From Merdivivens faecigallinarum (GTDB lineage: Bacteria; Bacteroidota; Bacteroidia; Bacteroidales; UBA932): 25,572 nucleotides of DNA. The translations under genes and the position numbers were made by a program. Location: positions 1-25,572 of the forward strand of contig JADILY010000152.1 in the NCBI GenBank assembly GCA_017695055.1. Direction: 5' to 3'. Below the pieces are notes generated by a model. That model saw only the letters and a list, made by a program, of their open reading frames with translations. It searched no databases and was not told the origin of the DNA. This document shows positions 13,586-22,671 of the stretch, one piece after another. Each line of letters begins with the position of its first letter. The first letter of the stretch is position 1.

Positions 13586-14926
13586 ATGAGAAGATTGATC
13601 CAGACAATTAAAAACATATATAGGATCGAGGAACTCCGCAAGAGAATCGGTTATACCCTTCTTCTGCTGTTGGTCTATCGTCTCGGAAGTTTTGTAGTGC
13701 TTCCGGGCATCGATCCTGCACAGCTTGCCGAATTGCAGGAAACTTCTTCGGAAGGCCTCGTCGGCTTGCTGAACATGTTCTCCGGAGGCGCATTCGGAAA
13801 TGCTTCGATATTCGCCCTCGGAGTCATGCCTTATATTACGGCATCGATTGTGATCCAGCTTCTCGGAGTCATGGTGCCTTATTTCCAGAGGCTTCAGAAA
13901 GAAGGTGAAAGCGGGAGAAGGAAGATGAACCAGATGACAAGGCTTCTGACTATCATCATACTTCTTATCCAGGGCCCTGCATACATGGCAAATCTCCATA
14001 CGCAGGTTCCTGATTCGGCTTTCCTGGCAATCAACAATCTCGGAATGTCACCGTTCTGGTACAATTTCCTGGCTACCCTTATCCTCATAGGCGGAACCAT
14101 GTTTGTCATGTGGCTCGGCGAGAGGATTACGGACAGGGGAATCGGAAACGGAATCTCGTTGATAATCATGGTCGGTATCATAGCAAGGCTTCCTTATGCG
14201 CTTGTGGCTGAGTTCGGTTCGAAATTCTCCACAGCGAATGTCGGAGGCGCCCTCCTGCTTATCGTAGAGTTCGTACTTCTGTTCTTCGTATTCATCGCTA
14301 CCATCGCGCTGGTGCAGGCGACGAGAAAGGTTCCGGTACAGTACGCCAAGAGGATTGTCGGCAACAAGCAGTACGGCGGTGTGCGCCAGTACCTGCCGTT
14401 GAAGGTCAATGCTGCCGGTGTCATGCCGATTATCTTCGCCCAGGCACTGATGCTGTTCCCTCTCATTTTCGGCCGCTTCGATGCGACAAGGGGGCTTGCA
14501 GCCGTTTTGGGCGACTATAACGGATTCTGGTACAACTTCATTTTCGCCATTTTCGTGATAGCATTCACCTGGTTCTATACCTCTGTGACTATCAACCCTA
14601 CGATGATGGCCGAGCAGATGAAGCAGAACGGAGGTTTCATCCCTGGCGTGAAGCCTGGCAGAAAGACGGCTGAATATATCGGTACCATAATGGACCGCAT
14701 AACCCTTCCGGGTTCGATATTCATCGCTTTGGTCGCCATACTTCCTGCCTTCGCGAGGATTCTCGGTATCAATAACCAGTTCGCAAGTTTTTACGGCGGT
14801 ACATCGCTGCTGATTCTTGTCGGAGTCATTCTTGATACCCTGACACAGATAGAGAGTCATCTCCTGAGCCGTCACTATGACGGTTTGATGAAGACAGGCC
14901 GCCTCCAGGGACGTTCCGGAATGTAA
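13586..14926 (+). CDS. secY: Preprotein translocase subunit SecY
   Basis: SecY forms the protein-conducting channel of the inner membrane together with SecE and SecG. The 446 residues have about ten membrane helices. Helix 2 carries the plug-region pattern FSGGAFGNASIFALGVMPYITASI; later come FQRLQKEGESGRRK, the ERITDRGIGNGISLIIMVGI signature and the cytoplasmic loop with QATRKVPVQYAKRIVGNKQYGG. The length is normal. It is placed as in the standard spc cluster, between rplO and map. Confidence 0.98.
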   Translation: MRRLIQTIKNIYRIEELRKRIGYTLLLLLVYRLGSFVVLPGIDPAQLAELQETSSEGLVGLLNMFSGGAFGNASIFALGVMPYITASIVIQLLGVMVPYFQRLQKEGESGRRKMNQMTRLLTIIILLIQGPAYMANLHTQVPDSAFLAINNLGMSPFWYNFLATLILIGGTMFVMWLGERITDRGIGNGISLIIMVGIIARLPYALVAEFGSKFSTANVGGALLLIVEFVLLFFVFIATIALVQATRKVPVQYAKRIVGNKQYGGVRQYLPLKVNAAGVMPIIFAQALMLFPLIFGRFDATRGLAAVLGDYNGFWYNFIFAIFVIAFTWFYTSVTINPTMMAEQMKQNGGFIPGVKPGRKTAEYIGTIMDRITLPGSIFIALVAILPAFARILGINNQFASFYGGTSLLILVGVILDTLTQIESHLLSRHYDGLMKTGRLQGRSGM

Positions 14927-14955
14927 TAAAGGTTTAGAATATAGGAGAAGTAACA

Positions 14956-15726
14956 ATGGTAAGGTCAAGGAATGCGGAAGAAGTCGAGCTGTTGCGTGAA
15001 AACGCGCTGCTCGTATCCAAGACGCTTGCGGAAGTCGGGAAACATGTTATTCCAGGTGTGACAACATTAGAGTTGGATAGGATAGCAGAGACTTTCATTC
15101 GCGATCATGGAGCCGTGCCTTGTTTCCTCGGTTACGAGGGTTATCCTTATTCGCTCTGTATTTCCATAAATGATGTAATCGTACACGGTTTTCCGTCCCA
15201 TTATCAGCTCCGTGAGGGAGATATAGTGTCGGTGGATTGCGGTACGTCCTACAGAGGTTATTGCGGGGATTCCGCCTATACTTTCGCCTGTGGCGAGATT
15301 TCGGAAGAGGACCGCAGACTTCTGGAGGTTACGAAGGCATCATTGTACAAAGGTATAGAGCAGGCCATTGACGGTAACCGTACCGGTGACATAGGACACG
15401 CGGTACAATCGTATGTAGAGCAATTCGGCTACTCCGTCGTGAGGGAGCTCGAAGGGCACGGAATAGGCAGGAACATGCACGAATCCCCGGGAGTTCCGAA
15501 TTACGGAAAACAGGGGAACGGGGTCAGACTTAAAGACGGGATGGTTATCTGCATAGAGCCGATGGTGAATGCAGGCAAGCGCGATGTCTATCTCGACCGC
15601 AACGGTTGGGGAGTCCATACCCTGGACGGCAAGAAGGCTGCACATTTCGAACTTACGGTTGTTGTCCGTAAAGACCGGGCGGACGTACTGTCTACTTTCG
15701 AATATATAGAAAACGGTAAGAATTAA
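14956..15726 (+). CDS. map: Type I methionine aminopeptidase
   Basis: This enzyme removes the initiator methionine from nascent proteins. The 256 residues fit the short type I enzyme. The five metal ligands are visible: D94 and D105 (SVDCGTSYRGYCGDSAYTF), H168 (GHGIG), E201 (CIEPM) and E232 (HFELTV). Substrate-pocket residues H77 (IVHG) and H175 (MHESP) are also present. It lies between secY and infA, a common arrangement. Confidence 0.97.
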   Translation: MVRSRNAEEVELLRENALLVSKTLAEVGKHVIPGVTTLELDRIAETFIRDHGAVPCFLGYEGYPYSLCISINDVIVHGFPSHYQLREGDIVSVDCGTSYRGYCGDSAYTFACGEISEEDRRLLEVTKASLYKGIEQAIDGNRTGDIGHAVQSYVEQFGYSVVRELEGHGIGRNMHESPGVPNYGKQGNGVRLKDGMVICIEPMVNAGKRDVYLDRNGWGVHTLDGKKAAHFELTVVVRKDRADVLSTFEYIENGKN

Positions 15727-15745
15727 ATTAAAGAGTGATAATTGT

Positions 15746-15964
15746 ATGCCAAAACAAGCAGCAATAGAAAAAGACGGTGTGATCATCGAAGCCTTGTCCA
15801 ATGCGATGTTCAGGGTCGAACTGGATAACGGCCACGTGATTATAGCACATATTTCCGGTAAGATGAGGTTGCATTATATCCGAATCCTGCCTGGGGATAA
15901 GGTGCGAGTCGAAATGTCACCTTACGATTTAACAAAGGGAAGAATTTCTTTCAGATACAAATAA
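15746..15964 (+). CDS. infA: Translation initiation factor IF-1
   Basis: IF-1 is a single OB-fold protein that occupies the A site during initiation. The 72 residues include KQAAIEKDGVIIEALSNAMF, VELDNGHVIIAHISGKMR and the C-terminal SPYDLTKGRISFRYK, all characteristic. It sits 19 nt after map and 12 nt before rpmJ. Confidence 0.97.
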   Translation: MPKQAAIEKDGVIIEALSNAMFRVELDNGHVIIAHISGKMRLHYIRILPGDKVRVEMSPYDLTKGRISFRYK

Positions 15965-15976
15965 ATTTAAAGAGAA

Positions 15977-16093
15977 ATGAAAGTAAAGGCATCCATTAAA
16001 AAGCGCAGCGAGGACTGTAAGATAGTAAAGCGCAAAGGCCGCTTGTACATCATTTGCAAGAAGAATCCTAAGTTTAAAATGCGCCAAGGATAA
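15977..16093 (+). CDS. rpmJ: 50S ribosomal protein L36, zinc ligands partly lost
   Basis: This is a 38-residue protein starting MKVKASIKKRSEDCKIVKRK and ending KMRQG. The usual zinc site of L36 has three Cys and one His. Here only Cys14 and Cys27 remain; the first ligand position is Ser11 and the His in NPKH is replaced by Phe33 (NPKF). It is therefore a zinc-free form. Its place after infA and before rpsM is standard. Confidence 0.95.
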   Translation: MKVKASIKKRSEDCKIVKRKGRLYIICKKNPKFKMRQG

Positions 16094-16127
16094 TAATTAA
16101 TTTTAAAATTAAAAATCAGAGTATATT

Positions 16128-16505
16128 ATGGCACGTATAGCCGGTGTAGATTTACCTAAAAATAAAAGGGGAGAGATAGGTTTGACCTATATCTTCGGGA
16201 TTGGCCGCAGTTCATCCAGGAAGATTCTTTCCGAACTCGGCATAGATTTCGACACGAAGGTGGGCGACTGGAACGATGACCAGGTTGCAGCCATCCGTGC
16301 GAAGATTGCCCAGGAATACAAAATCGAGGGCGAACTTCGTTCCGCAATACAGTTGAACATCAAGCGACTGATGGATATCGGTTGTTACAGGGGAATCCGC
16401 CATCGTATCGGACTTCCTGTCCGTGGCCAGAGCACCAAGAACAATGCCCGTACACGTAAAGGAAGGAAAAAGACGGTCGCTAACAAGAAAAAAGCAACTA
16501 AATAG
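16128..16505 (+). CDS. rpsM: 30S ribosomal protein S13
   Basis: S13 lies in the 30S head and contacts the P-site tRNA and an intersubunit bridge. The 125 residues include MARIAGVDLPKNKRGEIGLT, YIFGIGRSSSRKIL, and the C-terminal YRGIRHRIGLPVRGQSTKNNARTRKGRKKTVANKKKATK. Upstream is an AT-only perfect palindrome (16097-16112) in the 34-nt gap after rpmJ. Confidence 0.98.
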   Translation: MARIAGVDLPKNKRGEIGLTYIFGIGRSSSRKILSELGIDFDTKVGDWNDDQVAAIRAKIAQEYKIEGELRSAIQLNIKRLMDIGCYRGIRHRIGLPVRGQSTKNNARTRKGRKKTVANKKKATK

Positions 16506-16519
16506 TAAATGACACTATT

Positions 16520-16912
16520 ATGGCAAAGAAAACAGGAACAACAAATAAGAAGAGAGTTGTCAAGGTAGACGCTTATGGCCAGGCCCATATTTCTTCCACC
16601 TTCAACAATGTGATTATAACCATAACCAACAGCGTTGGTCAGGTTATCAGCTGGTCTTCAGCAGGCAAGTGCGGCTTCAGGGGCTCGAAGAAAAACACTC
16701 CTTATGCAGCACAGGTTGCGGCTGCCGAAGCTGCAAAAGTAGCATACGATCTTGGCTTGCGTAAAGTCAAGGCTTATGTGAAAGGTCCGGGCCAGGGACG
16801 TGAGTCCGCAATCCGAACAATCCATACTACAGGTGTCGAAGTGACCGAGATTATCGACGTTACTCCTATGCCTCACAATGGTTGCCGTCCTAAAGGCCGC
16901 CGCAGAGTATAA
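16520..16912 (+). CDS. rpsK: 30S ribosomal protein S11
   Basis: S11 is a platform protein near the E site. The 130 residues show AHISSTFNNVIITITNSVGQVISWSSAGKCGFRGSKKNTPYAAQVAA and the strongly conserved GPGQGRESAIRTI and DVTPMPHNGCRPKGRRRV end. It starts 14 nt after rpsM. Confidence 0.98.
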   Translation: MAKKTGTTNKKRVVKVDAYGQAHISSTFNNVIITITNSVGQVISWSSAGKCGFRGSKKNTPYAAQVAAAEAAKVAYDLGLRKVKAYVKGPGQGRESAIRTIHTTGVEVTEIIDVTPMPHNGCRPKGRRRV

Positions 16913-16945
16913 TTTTAAATAACGTTTTTAAAAGGTAGTTTTAAT

Positions 16946-17554
16946 ATGGCAAGATATATTGGGCCTAAGACTAAAATAGCCCGCAGGTTTGGAGAGCCTA
17001 TTTTTGGACCGGATAAAGATTTCGAAAGAAGGAATTATCCTCCGGGACAGCACGGTTTGGCCAGAAAACGTAAAAAATCTTCCGAGTATGGAATGCAGCT
17101 TAGGGAAAAGCAGAAAGTGAAATATACTTACGGCGTTCTCGAAAGGCAGTTCCGCAATACTTACGAAAAGGCTTCGAAAATGAAGGGTGTGAAAGGTGAG
17201 AACCTTATTATCCTTCTCGAGTCCCGTCTCGACAACATCGTTTACCGTATGGGTCTTGCTCCTACACGTCCTGCTGCAAGGCAGCTCGTATCGCACGCAC
17301 ACATCACGCTGAACGGCGAGGTCTGCAACATTCCGTCGGCACAGGTAAGGCCTGGCGACATAATTGCAGTGCGCGAGCGCTCGAAGAGCCTTGAGGTGAT
17401 ACAGGACGCGCTGGCATCATCGGCTACGAGGAAGTATTCATGGATAGAATTCGACCAGTCGAAGCTCTCCGGAAAGTATATGAATTATCCTGTAAGGGAA
17501 GAAATTCCTGAAAACATCAACGAACAGCTTATAGTCGAGTTGTATTCTAAATAA
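16946..17554 (+). CDS. rpsD: 30S ribosomal protein S4
   Basis: S4 is a primary 16S rRNA binder that starts 30S body assembly. The 202 residues begin MARYIGPKTKIARRFGEPIF and lack the N-terminal Cys cluster of zinc-binding S4. The S4 RNA-binding domain LESRLDNIVYRMGLAPTRPAARQLVSHAHITLNGEVCNIPS is clear. It keeps the usual order rpsM-rpsK-rpsD-rpoA. Confidence 0.98.
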   Translation: MARYIGPKTKIARRFGEPIFGPDKDFERRNYPPGQHGLARKRKKSSEYGMQLREKQKVKYTYGVLERQFRNTYEKASKMKGVKGENLIILLESRLDNIVYRMGLAPTRPAARQLVSHAHITLNGEVCNIPSAQVRPGDIIAVRERSKSLEVIQDALASSATRKYSWIEFDQSKLSGKYMNYPVREEIPENINEQLIVELYSK

Positions 17555-17590
17555 AAGATAAAAGGGCAAAACACTAAAAATTAAGAAAAT

Positions 17591-18613
17591 ATGGCAATTT
17601 TAGCATTTCAAAGACCGGATAAGGTAATAATGCTCGACGGTACCGATACCTTTGGCCGTTTTGAATTCCGTCCTCTCGAGCAGGGATACGGACAGACGAT
17701 TGGTAACGCTTTCCGCCGTATCTTATTGTCGTCATTAGAGGGTTTTGCCATCACTTCTATCAAGATTTCCGGGGTTACTCACGAATTCGACACTATCCCC
17801 GGTGTTATTGAAGGTCTTCAGGATATCATCCTCAATCTGAAGCAGGTACGTTTCAAGAGAATGGTCGATACTGAAGATGGAGAGGTGGCCACGATTACTA
17901 TAAGCGGAAAGCAGGAGTTTACCGCAGAAGATCTTTCAAATGCTCTTTCATCGTTCAAAGTATTGAATCCCGAGCTTCATATCTGCTCCATGGAACCTTC
18001 CGTAAAGTTGGTGATGGACATAGTCATAAGCAAGGGAAGGGGTTTTGTCCCGGCAGAGGAAAACCGCGATCACAATGCTCCGGTCGATACGCTGCCGATA
18101 GATGCTATTTTCACTCCTATCAAGAATGTCAATTGGATTGTCGAGCCTTGGCGTGTCGAGCAGAAGACCGACTACGACAAGCTGGTCCTCGAAGTAACCA
18201 CAGACGGGTCGATTTCTCCTAAGACGGCATTGAAGGAGGCAGCGAAAATACTTATCTATCATTTCATGCTTTTCTCCGATGAAAAGATAGCTTTGGAAAC
18301 CGCTGTCGAAAACGAACAGCAGGAACTTGATGAGGATTCTCTCCGCATGCGCCATCTGCTTCTGACGAAGCTGGCGGATATGGGATTGTCTGTCAGGGCT
18401 TTCAACTGCTTGAAAGCTGCAAATATCGAGACATTCGCGGACCTGGTTTCGTACCAGAGGAGCGAGTTGATGAAGTTCAGGAACTTCGGTAAGAAATCCC
18501 TTAACGAAATCGATGTCCTCGTAGACAAATGGAATCTTTCATTCGGAATGGATGTCAGCAAGTACAATATTGAAGTAAAGAAACACATAAATAACAATTA
18601 TGAGGCACAATAA
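17591..18613 (+). CDS. rpoA: RNA polymerase alpha subunit
   Basis: Alpha dimerises to start RNA polymerase assembly and its C-terminal domain contacts promoter DNA and activators. The 340 residues have the N-terminal domain (FGRFEFRPLEQGYGQTIGNAFRRILLSSLEG) and, from about residue 255, the alpha-CTD (LADMGLSVRAFNCLKAANIETFADLVSYQRSELMKFRNFGKKSLNEID). The gene ends 14 nt inside rplQ, in a different frame, so alpha and L17 synthesis are probably coupled. Confidence 0.98.
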   Translation: MAILAFQRPDKVIMLDGTDTFGRFEFRPLEQGYGQTIGNAFRRILLSSLEGFAITSIKISGVTHEFDTIPGVIEGLQDIILNLKQVRFKRMVDTEDGEVATITISGKQEFTAEDLSNALSSFKVLNPELHICSMEPSVKLVMDIVISKGRGFVPAEENRDHNAPVDTLPIDAIFTPIKNVNWIVEPWRVEQKTDYDKLVLEVTTDGSISPKTALKEAAKILIYHFMLFSDEKIALETAVENEQQELDEDSLRMRHLLLTKLADMGLSVRAFNCLKAANIETFADLVSYQRSELMKFRNFGKKSLNEIDVLVDKWNLSFGMDVSKYNIEVKKHINNNYEAQ

Positions 18614-19112
18614 AGCAATAAATCATCTCGGCCGTAAAAGTGCGCACAGAAAAGCGATGCTTGCCAATATGGCTTGCTCGCTGATTCTCCACAAAAGGAT
18701 AACCACAACTTTGGCAAAGGCGAAGGCTTTGAGGATGTATGTAGAACCTCTCATATCGAAGTCCAAAGAGGATACCACGCATTCGCGCCGTGTCGTTTTC
18801 AGTTATCTTAAACAGAAACAGGCCATTACCGAACTGTTCCGTGTAGTGGCGCCTAAGATAGCCAACCGTCCGGGCGGATATACACGTATCCTGAAAGTGG
18901 GTTTCAGGAAAGGCGATGCTGCCGAAATGGCATTGATAGAGCTTGTGGACTTTAACGAAGCAGCTATGGCTGCCCCTGTAAAGGAGGAGAAGAAGACCAC
19001 CCGCCGCAGCCGTTCAAGAAAACCTCAGACCAAGGAAGCTGAAGTTCCCGCTCAGGAAGCGGCAGCAACCGAAGCTCCTAAGGCAGAGGCGGCTGAAGCC
19101 AAGGAAGAGTAG
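18600..19112 (+). CDS. rplQ: 50S ribosomal protein L17 with Ala/Glu-rich tail
   Basis: L17 lies near the peptide exit tunnel. The first ~120 residues are standard (MRHNKAINHLGRKSAHRKAML, RITTTLAKAKALRMYVEPLI, RPGGYTRILKVGFRKGDAAEMALIEL). The rest, to residue 170, is a tail of basic (TTRRSRSRK) and then Ala/Glu/Pro-rich sequence, absent from short L17 proteins and probably disordered. The start overlaps rpoA by 14 nt. Only 20 nt separate the stop from glnA, without a terminator. Confidence 0.97.
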   Translation: MRHNKAINHLGRKSAHRKAMLANMACSLILHKRITTTLAKAKALRMYVEPLISKSKEDTTHSRRVVFSYLKQKQAITELFRVVAPKIANRPGGYTRILKVGFRKGDAAEMALIELVDFNEAAMAAPVKEEKKTTRRSRSRKPQTKEAEVPAQEAAATEAPKAEAAEAKEE

Positions 19113-19132
19113 CAATTACATATAAACGAGCG

Positions 19133-20635
19133 ATGGATAAAAATATTTCATTGAATCCTAATAGAATCGTTTCCTATTTGAAAAAATCCTCCGAGGAATT
19201 TACCAAGGAGGATATTATCAAATATGTAAAGGAGAATGACATCAAGATGGTAAACTTCATGTATCCGGCGGAAGACGGACGTCTCAAGACCCTGAATTTC
19301 GTCATAAACAATGAAGAATACCTTAATACCATTCTTACTTGCGGAGAAAGGGTTGACGGTTCGAGCCTGTTCTCGTTTATCGAAGCAGGAAGCAGCGACT
19401 TGTATGTGCTTCCGCGTTTTCGTACGGCTTTCGTCGATCCGTTTGCGGAAATACCTACGGTCACGATGCTCTGCTCTTTCTTCAACAAAGACGGGGAGCC
19501 GTTGTCCAGCAGTCCTGAGTATACGCTCAGGAAGGCGTGCGAGGCATTCAAGAATACTACGGGCATGGAGTTTTATGCAATGGGCGAGCTGGAATACTAT
19601 GTCATCGCAGAGGATGACGGCATGTATCCGGCAAAAGACCAGAAAGGCTACCATGAGTCGGCTCCGTTCTCCAAATTCGGCGATTTCCGCACCCAGTGCA
19701 TGTACTGCATAGCCTCTACCGGGGCTTCCATCAAGTACGGTCATAACGAGGTCGGGAATTTTACCGAAAAATCGATGATTTATGAGCAGAACGAGATAGA
19801 GTTCCTTCCTGTTCCGGCCGAGCAGGCTGCCGATCAGCTTATGCTTGCAAAATGGATAATCAGGAATCTGGGGCACAGTTACGGTTACGAAGTTACTTTC
19901 GCTCCTAAGATTACCGAAGGCAAGGCCGGTTCGGGCATGCATATCCACATGAAGATAGTCAAGGACGGTGCCAACAGGATGCTCGACCATGGCAGGCTTT
20001 CAGAGGATGCCCGCAAGGCCATAGCCGGTATGATGGTGCTTGCTCCGTCTATCACGGCTTTCGGAAACAAGGTCCCTACCTCGTATTTCCGTCTTGTACC
20101 TCATCAGGAAGCTCCTACGAATGTCTGCTGGGGAGACAGGAACCGTTCCGTACTCGTCAGAGTGCCTCTCGGATGGACTGCTGCAAAAGACATGTGCGCA
20201 GCCGCCAATCCGTTGGAGAAGGTAAACGATACGGATCATCCGGAAAAACAGACTGTGGAAATGCGTTCGCCGGATGCTTCAGCGGACATTTATCAGTTGC
20301 TTGCCAGCCTTTGCGTTGCCGTAAGGACGGGCTTCGAGCTTGATAATGCTCTTGAAATAGCTGAACGCTGCTATGTGGACGTGGACATCCATAAGGATGA
20401 GAACAAGGCCAAGGCGGACGCCCTTGAGCATCTTCCTGCCAATTGTTCGGAATCCGCCGACTGTCTGTCCCGTCAGAGGGCATATTACGAGAAATACGGT
20501 ATCTTCAGCCCTGAGATGATAGACGGCGTAATAGCACGTCTCAAGGCATACAATGACCGCGAACTCGTGGCGAAAGCGAAGAAAGATTCTTCGTTAATGT
20601 CCGAAATAGTCGAAACATATTTCCATTGCGGATAA
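19133..20635 (+). CDS. glnA: Glutamine synthetase family protein
   Basis: This enzyme family makes glutamine from glutamate, ammonia and ATP. The 500 residues have an N-terminal beta-grasp part ending GERVDGSSLFSFIEAGSSD, then the catalytic domain: MGELEYYV and YEQNEIEFLP metal-binding glutamates, KAGSGMHIHM (about 262-271), and VPHQEAPTNVCWGDRNRSVLVRVP with the catalytic arginine cluster. VEMRSPDASADIYQLLASL gives the late signature. It is longer than classical ~470-residue GlnA and much shorter than the ~700-residue type III enzyme, and no adenylylation-site motif is visible. A related ligase of the same fold cannot be excluded. It follows rplQ by 20 nt without a visible promoter and may be expressed from the ribosomal operon. 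Confidence 0.85.
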   Translation: MDKNISLNPNRIVSYLKKSSEEFTKEDIIKYVKENDIKMVNFMYPAEDGRLKTLNFVINNEEYLNTILTCGERVDGSSLFSFIEAGSSDLYVLPRFRTAFVDPFAEIPTVTMLCSFFNKDGEPLSSSPEYTLRKACEAFKNTTGMEFYAMGELEYYVIAEDDGMYPAKDQKGYHESAPFSKFGDFRTQCMYCIASTGASIKYGHNEVGNFTEKSMIYEQNEIEFLPVPAEQAADQLMLAKWIIRNLGHSYGYEVTFAPKITEGKAGSGMHIHMKIVKDGANRMLDHGRLSEDARKAIAGMMVLAPSITAFGNKVPTSYFRLVPHQEAPTNVCWGDRNRSVLVRVPLGWTAAKDMCAAANPLEKVNDTDHPEKQTVEMRSPDASADIYQLLASLCVAVRTGFELDNALEIAERCYVDVDIHKDENKAKADALEHLPANCSESADCLSRQRAYYEKYGIFSPEMIDGVIARLKAYNDRELVAKAKKDSSLMSEIVETYFHCG

Positions 20636-20687
20636 TTTTCCGGGATATTTTCCGATGTGATAATTTTCCGGAAATCGAATCGGAAAC

Positions 20688-20727
20688 AAATAAAAGGGAG
20701 CGCCTCACCGGTTGCTCCCTTTTATTT
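20688..20727. terminator. Bidirectional terminator between glnA and the M24 peptidase gene
   Basis: AAATAAAAGGGAGC (20688-20701) and GCTCCCTTTTATTT (20714-20727) form a perfect 14-bp stem with a 12-nt loop. The T-rich ends serve both strands, and the two genes converge on it. Confidence 0.9.
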
Positions 20728-20758
20728 GCTGCAATGTGATTTCAGGTATGCGAGCCAT

Positions 20759-22588
20759 TTATAGCAGTGACCGGAACCTTATGGGCCGGCAACGCTTTTT
20801 GAGCCATTTGCGCTCGTCCCTTTCGAGGAATCTGCGAAGCTTCGTGTAAACCATGCGGTTGTATGAGTTCAGCCATTTTATTTCATCATCCGATAGCAGG
20901 GATTTGTTTATGGCGGCAGTGTCTATGTGGGTGTAAGTGATTGTCTCGAAGCAAAGCCATTTCCCGAATTCGTTTTTTTCGGCTTCCTTGCACAGCAGAA
21001 GGTTCTCGTGCCTTATGCCGAATTGCCCTTCGACATAGAGCCCCGGTTCGTCCGATGTAATCATTCCCGGGAGCAGCGGACAATCTACCCAGTTGTGCCT
21101 TATGGCCTGCGGGCCTTCATGTACGCACAGTCTGTGCCCTACGCCGTGCCCGGTTCCGTGCCCGAAATCGAGGTGGTTCTGCCAAAGCGGATTGCGGGCG
21201 AGGGCATCTATATTGGTCCCTGTCGTCCCTTCCGGGAATCTGGCCATTGCAAGCGCTATCATGCCTTTCAGTACGAGGGTATAGCCCTTTTTCTCTTTTC
21301 TGCTGCACCTTCCCAAAGGGATTGTGCGTGTGATGTCGGTCGTCCCCCATGGGTATTGTCCTCCGGAATCGACAAGGTACAGCCCGCGCGGCCTGAGATA
21401 CGAGCAGGAGCCTTCCTCTGCACTGTAGTGGGGCAGGGCGGCATTCTCCCCGTATGCGGAGATGGTGGCGAAACTCTCGTCCAGAGCGCCCATGTCTTTG
21501 CGCAGCCCGTCCAGTTTTCTTGCCGCATCTGTTTCCGAAACTTTTGCAAGTCCTTTTTTCGTGAGTTTCATCTGCCCGTCGAGCCAGATGAAAAATTTTG
21601 TCATTGCGACTCCGTCCGATATTGCGGCTTTCTTCATACCGTCGATTTCCGCACTGTTCTTGATTGCTTTTTCCATTGCCATAGGGGAGCGGAGGCATGT
21701 TATCCTCTGTGCTCCGAATGAATCGGAGATGCTTTTGTAGAGATGGTAATTGACAGTGCCGGAGTCGGTCATGATGCGTTTCCCTTCTTTAGAAAGCATG
21801 TGCAGGTATGTGTCCACGCTTTCGTATGGCTGTAAGCCGATGCCGTCATTGTGCAGTTCCTCGATATCGGACTGTGAAAATTTGCCGTTGTCGGCAAATA
21901 AGGTGCAACCGTTTTCGGTTACTACCGTATAAGCAAGCAGCAACGGATTGTAATCGATGTCCCCGCCCCTTATGTTCAGAAGCCAGGCTGTCTCGTCTAA
22001 GGCCGTGACGAGCATTGCACTGCAATTTTCGGCGGAGATTTTCTCCCTGAGCCATGTGAGTTTCTGTTTTCTTGATTTTCCGGCAAATTTTACCGGCATG
22101 GTGCAGGCTGGGGCATCGGGATATTCGGGCCTGTCCTCCCATATTTCAGAGATAAAATCCGGACTGTCAGCGATTTGCCCTCCGTATGGCGTGATGGCGG
22201 CTTCGATGGCCTCTACTTCCGTGCGGCTCATGGTGAGGCCGTCGATTCCTACTTTGAATCCCGGCTTTTCCTTCGCTGCCCGGCCGAGCCATTCCGGGAT
22301 GTATACGGCTCCGGGGATACGGGTCTTGTGCAACTCCATGCCGCTTCCTTCCAGTTCTTTTCCCGCCTGTATGAAATAGCGGCTGTCGGTCCAGAGTCCG
22401 GCGTGGGTTTCCGTCACAACTACATCCCCTGCCGAGCCGGTGAACCCGGAAATCCATTCACGTGCCTGCCATCTTGCCGGTACGTATTCATCTGAGTGCG
22501 GGTCACTGCCCGAAATGACGGCCGCATCCCATCCGTTTTCCTTCATCAGCCGTCTGAGTGCGGCTATCCTGTCCTTTATCTTGTCCAT
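20759..22588 (-). CDS. pepP: Aminopeptidase P family protein (M24 Xaa-Pro aminopeptidase)
   Basis: This family removes an N-terminal residue preceding proline and uses two metal ions. The 609 residues have two creatinase-like N-terminal domains (from KIKDRIAALRRLMKENGWDAAVISGSDPHSDEY) and a C-terminal pita-bread domain. The metal ligands are visible: the two Asp of LVDSGGQYPWGTTDITRT (about 403-416), His of FGHGTGHGVGHRLCVHEGP (about 473-490) and the Glu residues of ITSDEPGLYVEGQFGIRHENLLL (about 512-530). The ATG at 22588 gives the family's usual start; a longer frame to 22774 would run through the promoter box at 22622-22629. The cytoplasmic long form (~600 residues) is common in Bacteroidota. 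Confidence 0.93.
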   Translation of the reverse strand: MDKIKDRIAALRRLMKENGWDAAVISGSDPHSDEYVPARWQAREWISGFTGSAGDVVVTETHAGLWTDSRYFIQAGKELEGSGMELHKTRIPGAVYIPEWLGRAAKEKPGFKVGIDGLTMSRTEVEAIEAAITPYGGQIADSPDFISEIWEDRPEYPDAPACTMPVKFAGKSRKQKLTWLREKISAENCSAMLVTALDETAWLLNIRGGDIDYNPLLLAYTVVTENGCTLFADNGKFSQSDIEELHNDGIGLQPYESVDTYLHMLSKEGKRIMTDSGTVNYHLYKSISDSFGAQRITCLRSPMAMEKAIKNSAEIDGMKKAAISDGVAMTKFFIWLDGQMKLTKKGLAKVSETDAARKLDGLRKDMGALDESFATISAYGENAALPHYSAEEGSCSYLRPRGLYLVDSGGQYPWGTTDITRTIPLGRCSRKEKKGYTLVLKGMIALAMARFPEGTTGTNIDALARNPLWQNHLDFGHGTGHGVGHRLCVHEGPQAIRHNWVDCPLLPGMITSDEPGLYVEGQFGIRHENLLLCKEAEKNEFGKWLCFETITYTHIDTAAINKSLLSDDEIKWLNSYNRMVYTKLRRFLERDERKWLKKRCRPIRFRSLL

Positions 22589-22621
22589 GCCTTTAAATGT
22601 CCATAAGTTTTGAGTAAAAGA

Positions 22622-22629
22622 CAAATTTA
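22622..22629 (-). promoter_or_regulatory. -7 box of the aminopeptidase gene
   Basis: Minus-strand TAAATTTG matches TAnnTTTG and lies 33 bp before the pepP ATG. No clear TTTG is seen at -33. Confidence 0.5.
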
Positions 22630-22671
22630 CGAATAATTTACGATTATTGCTTGCCCAGGCCGGAGGATGAA

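Noticed and set aside
16097..16112. Perfect AT palindrome before rpsM as an operator
   Set aside because: It is made only of A and T in an AT-rich gap and may be chance; no supporting context.
20927..21721. 264-residue rightward ORF opposite the M24 peptidase
   Set aside because: It is the antisense shadow of a well-conserved gene and has no recognisable domain.
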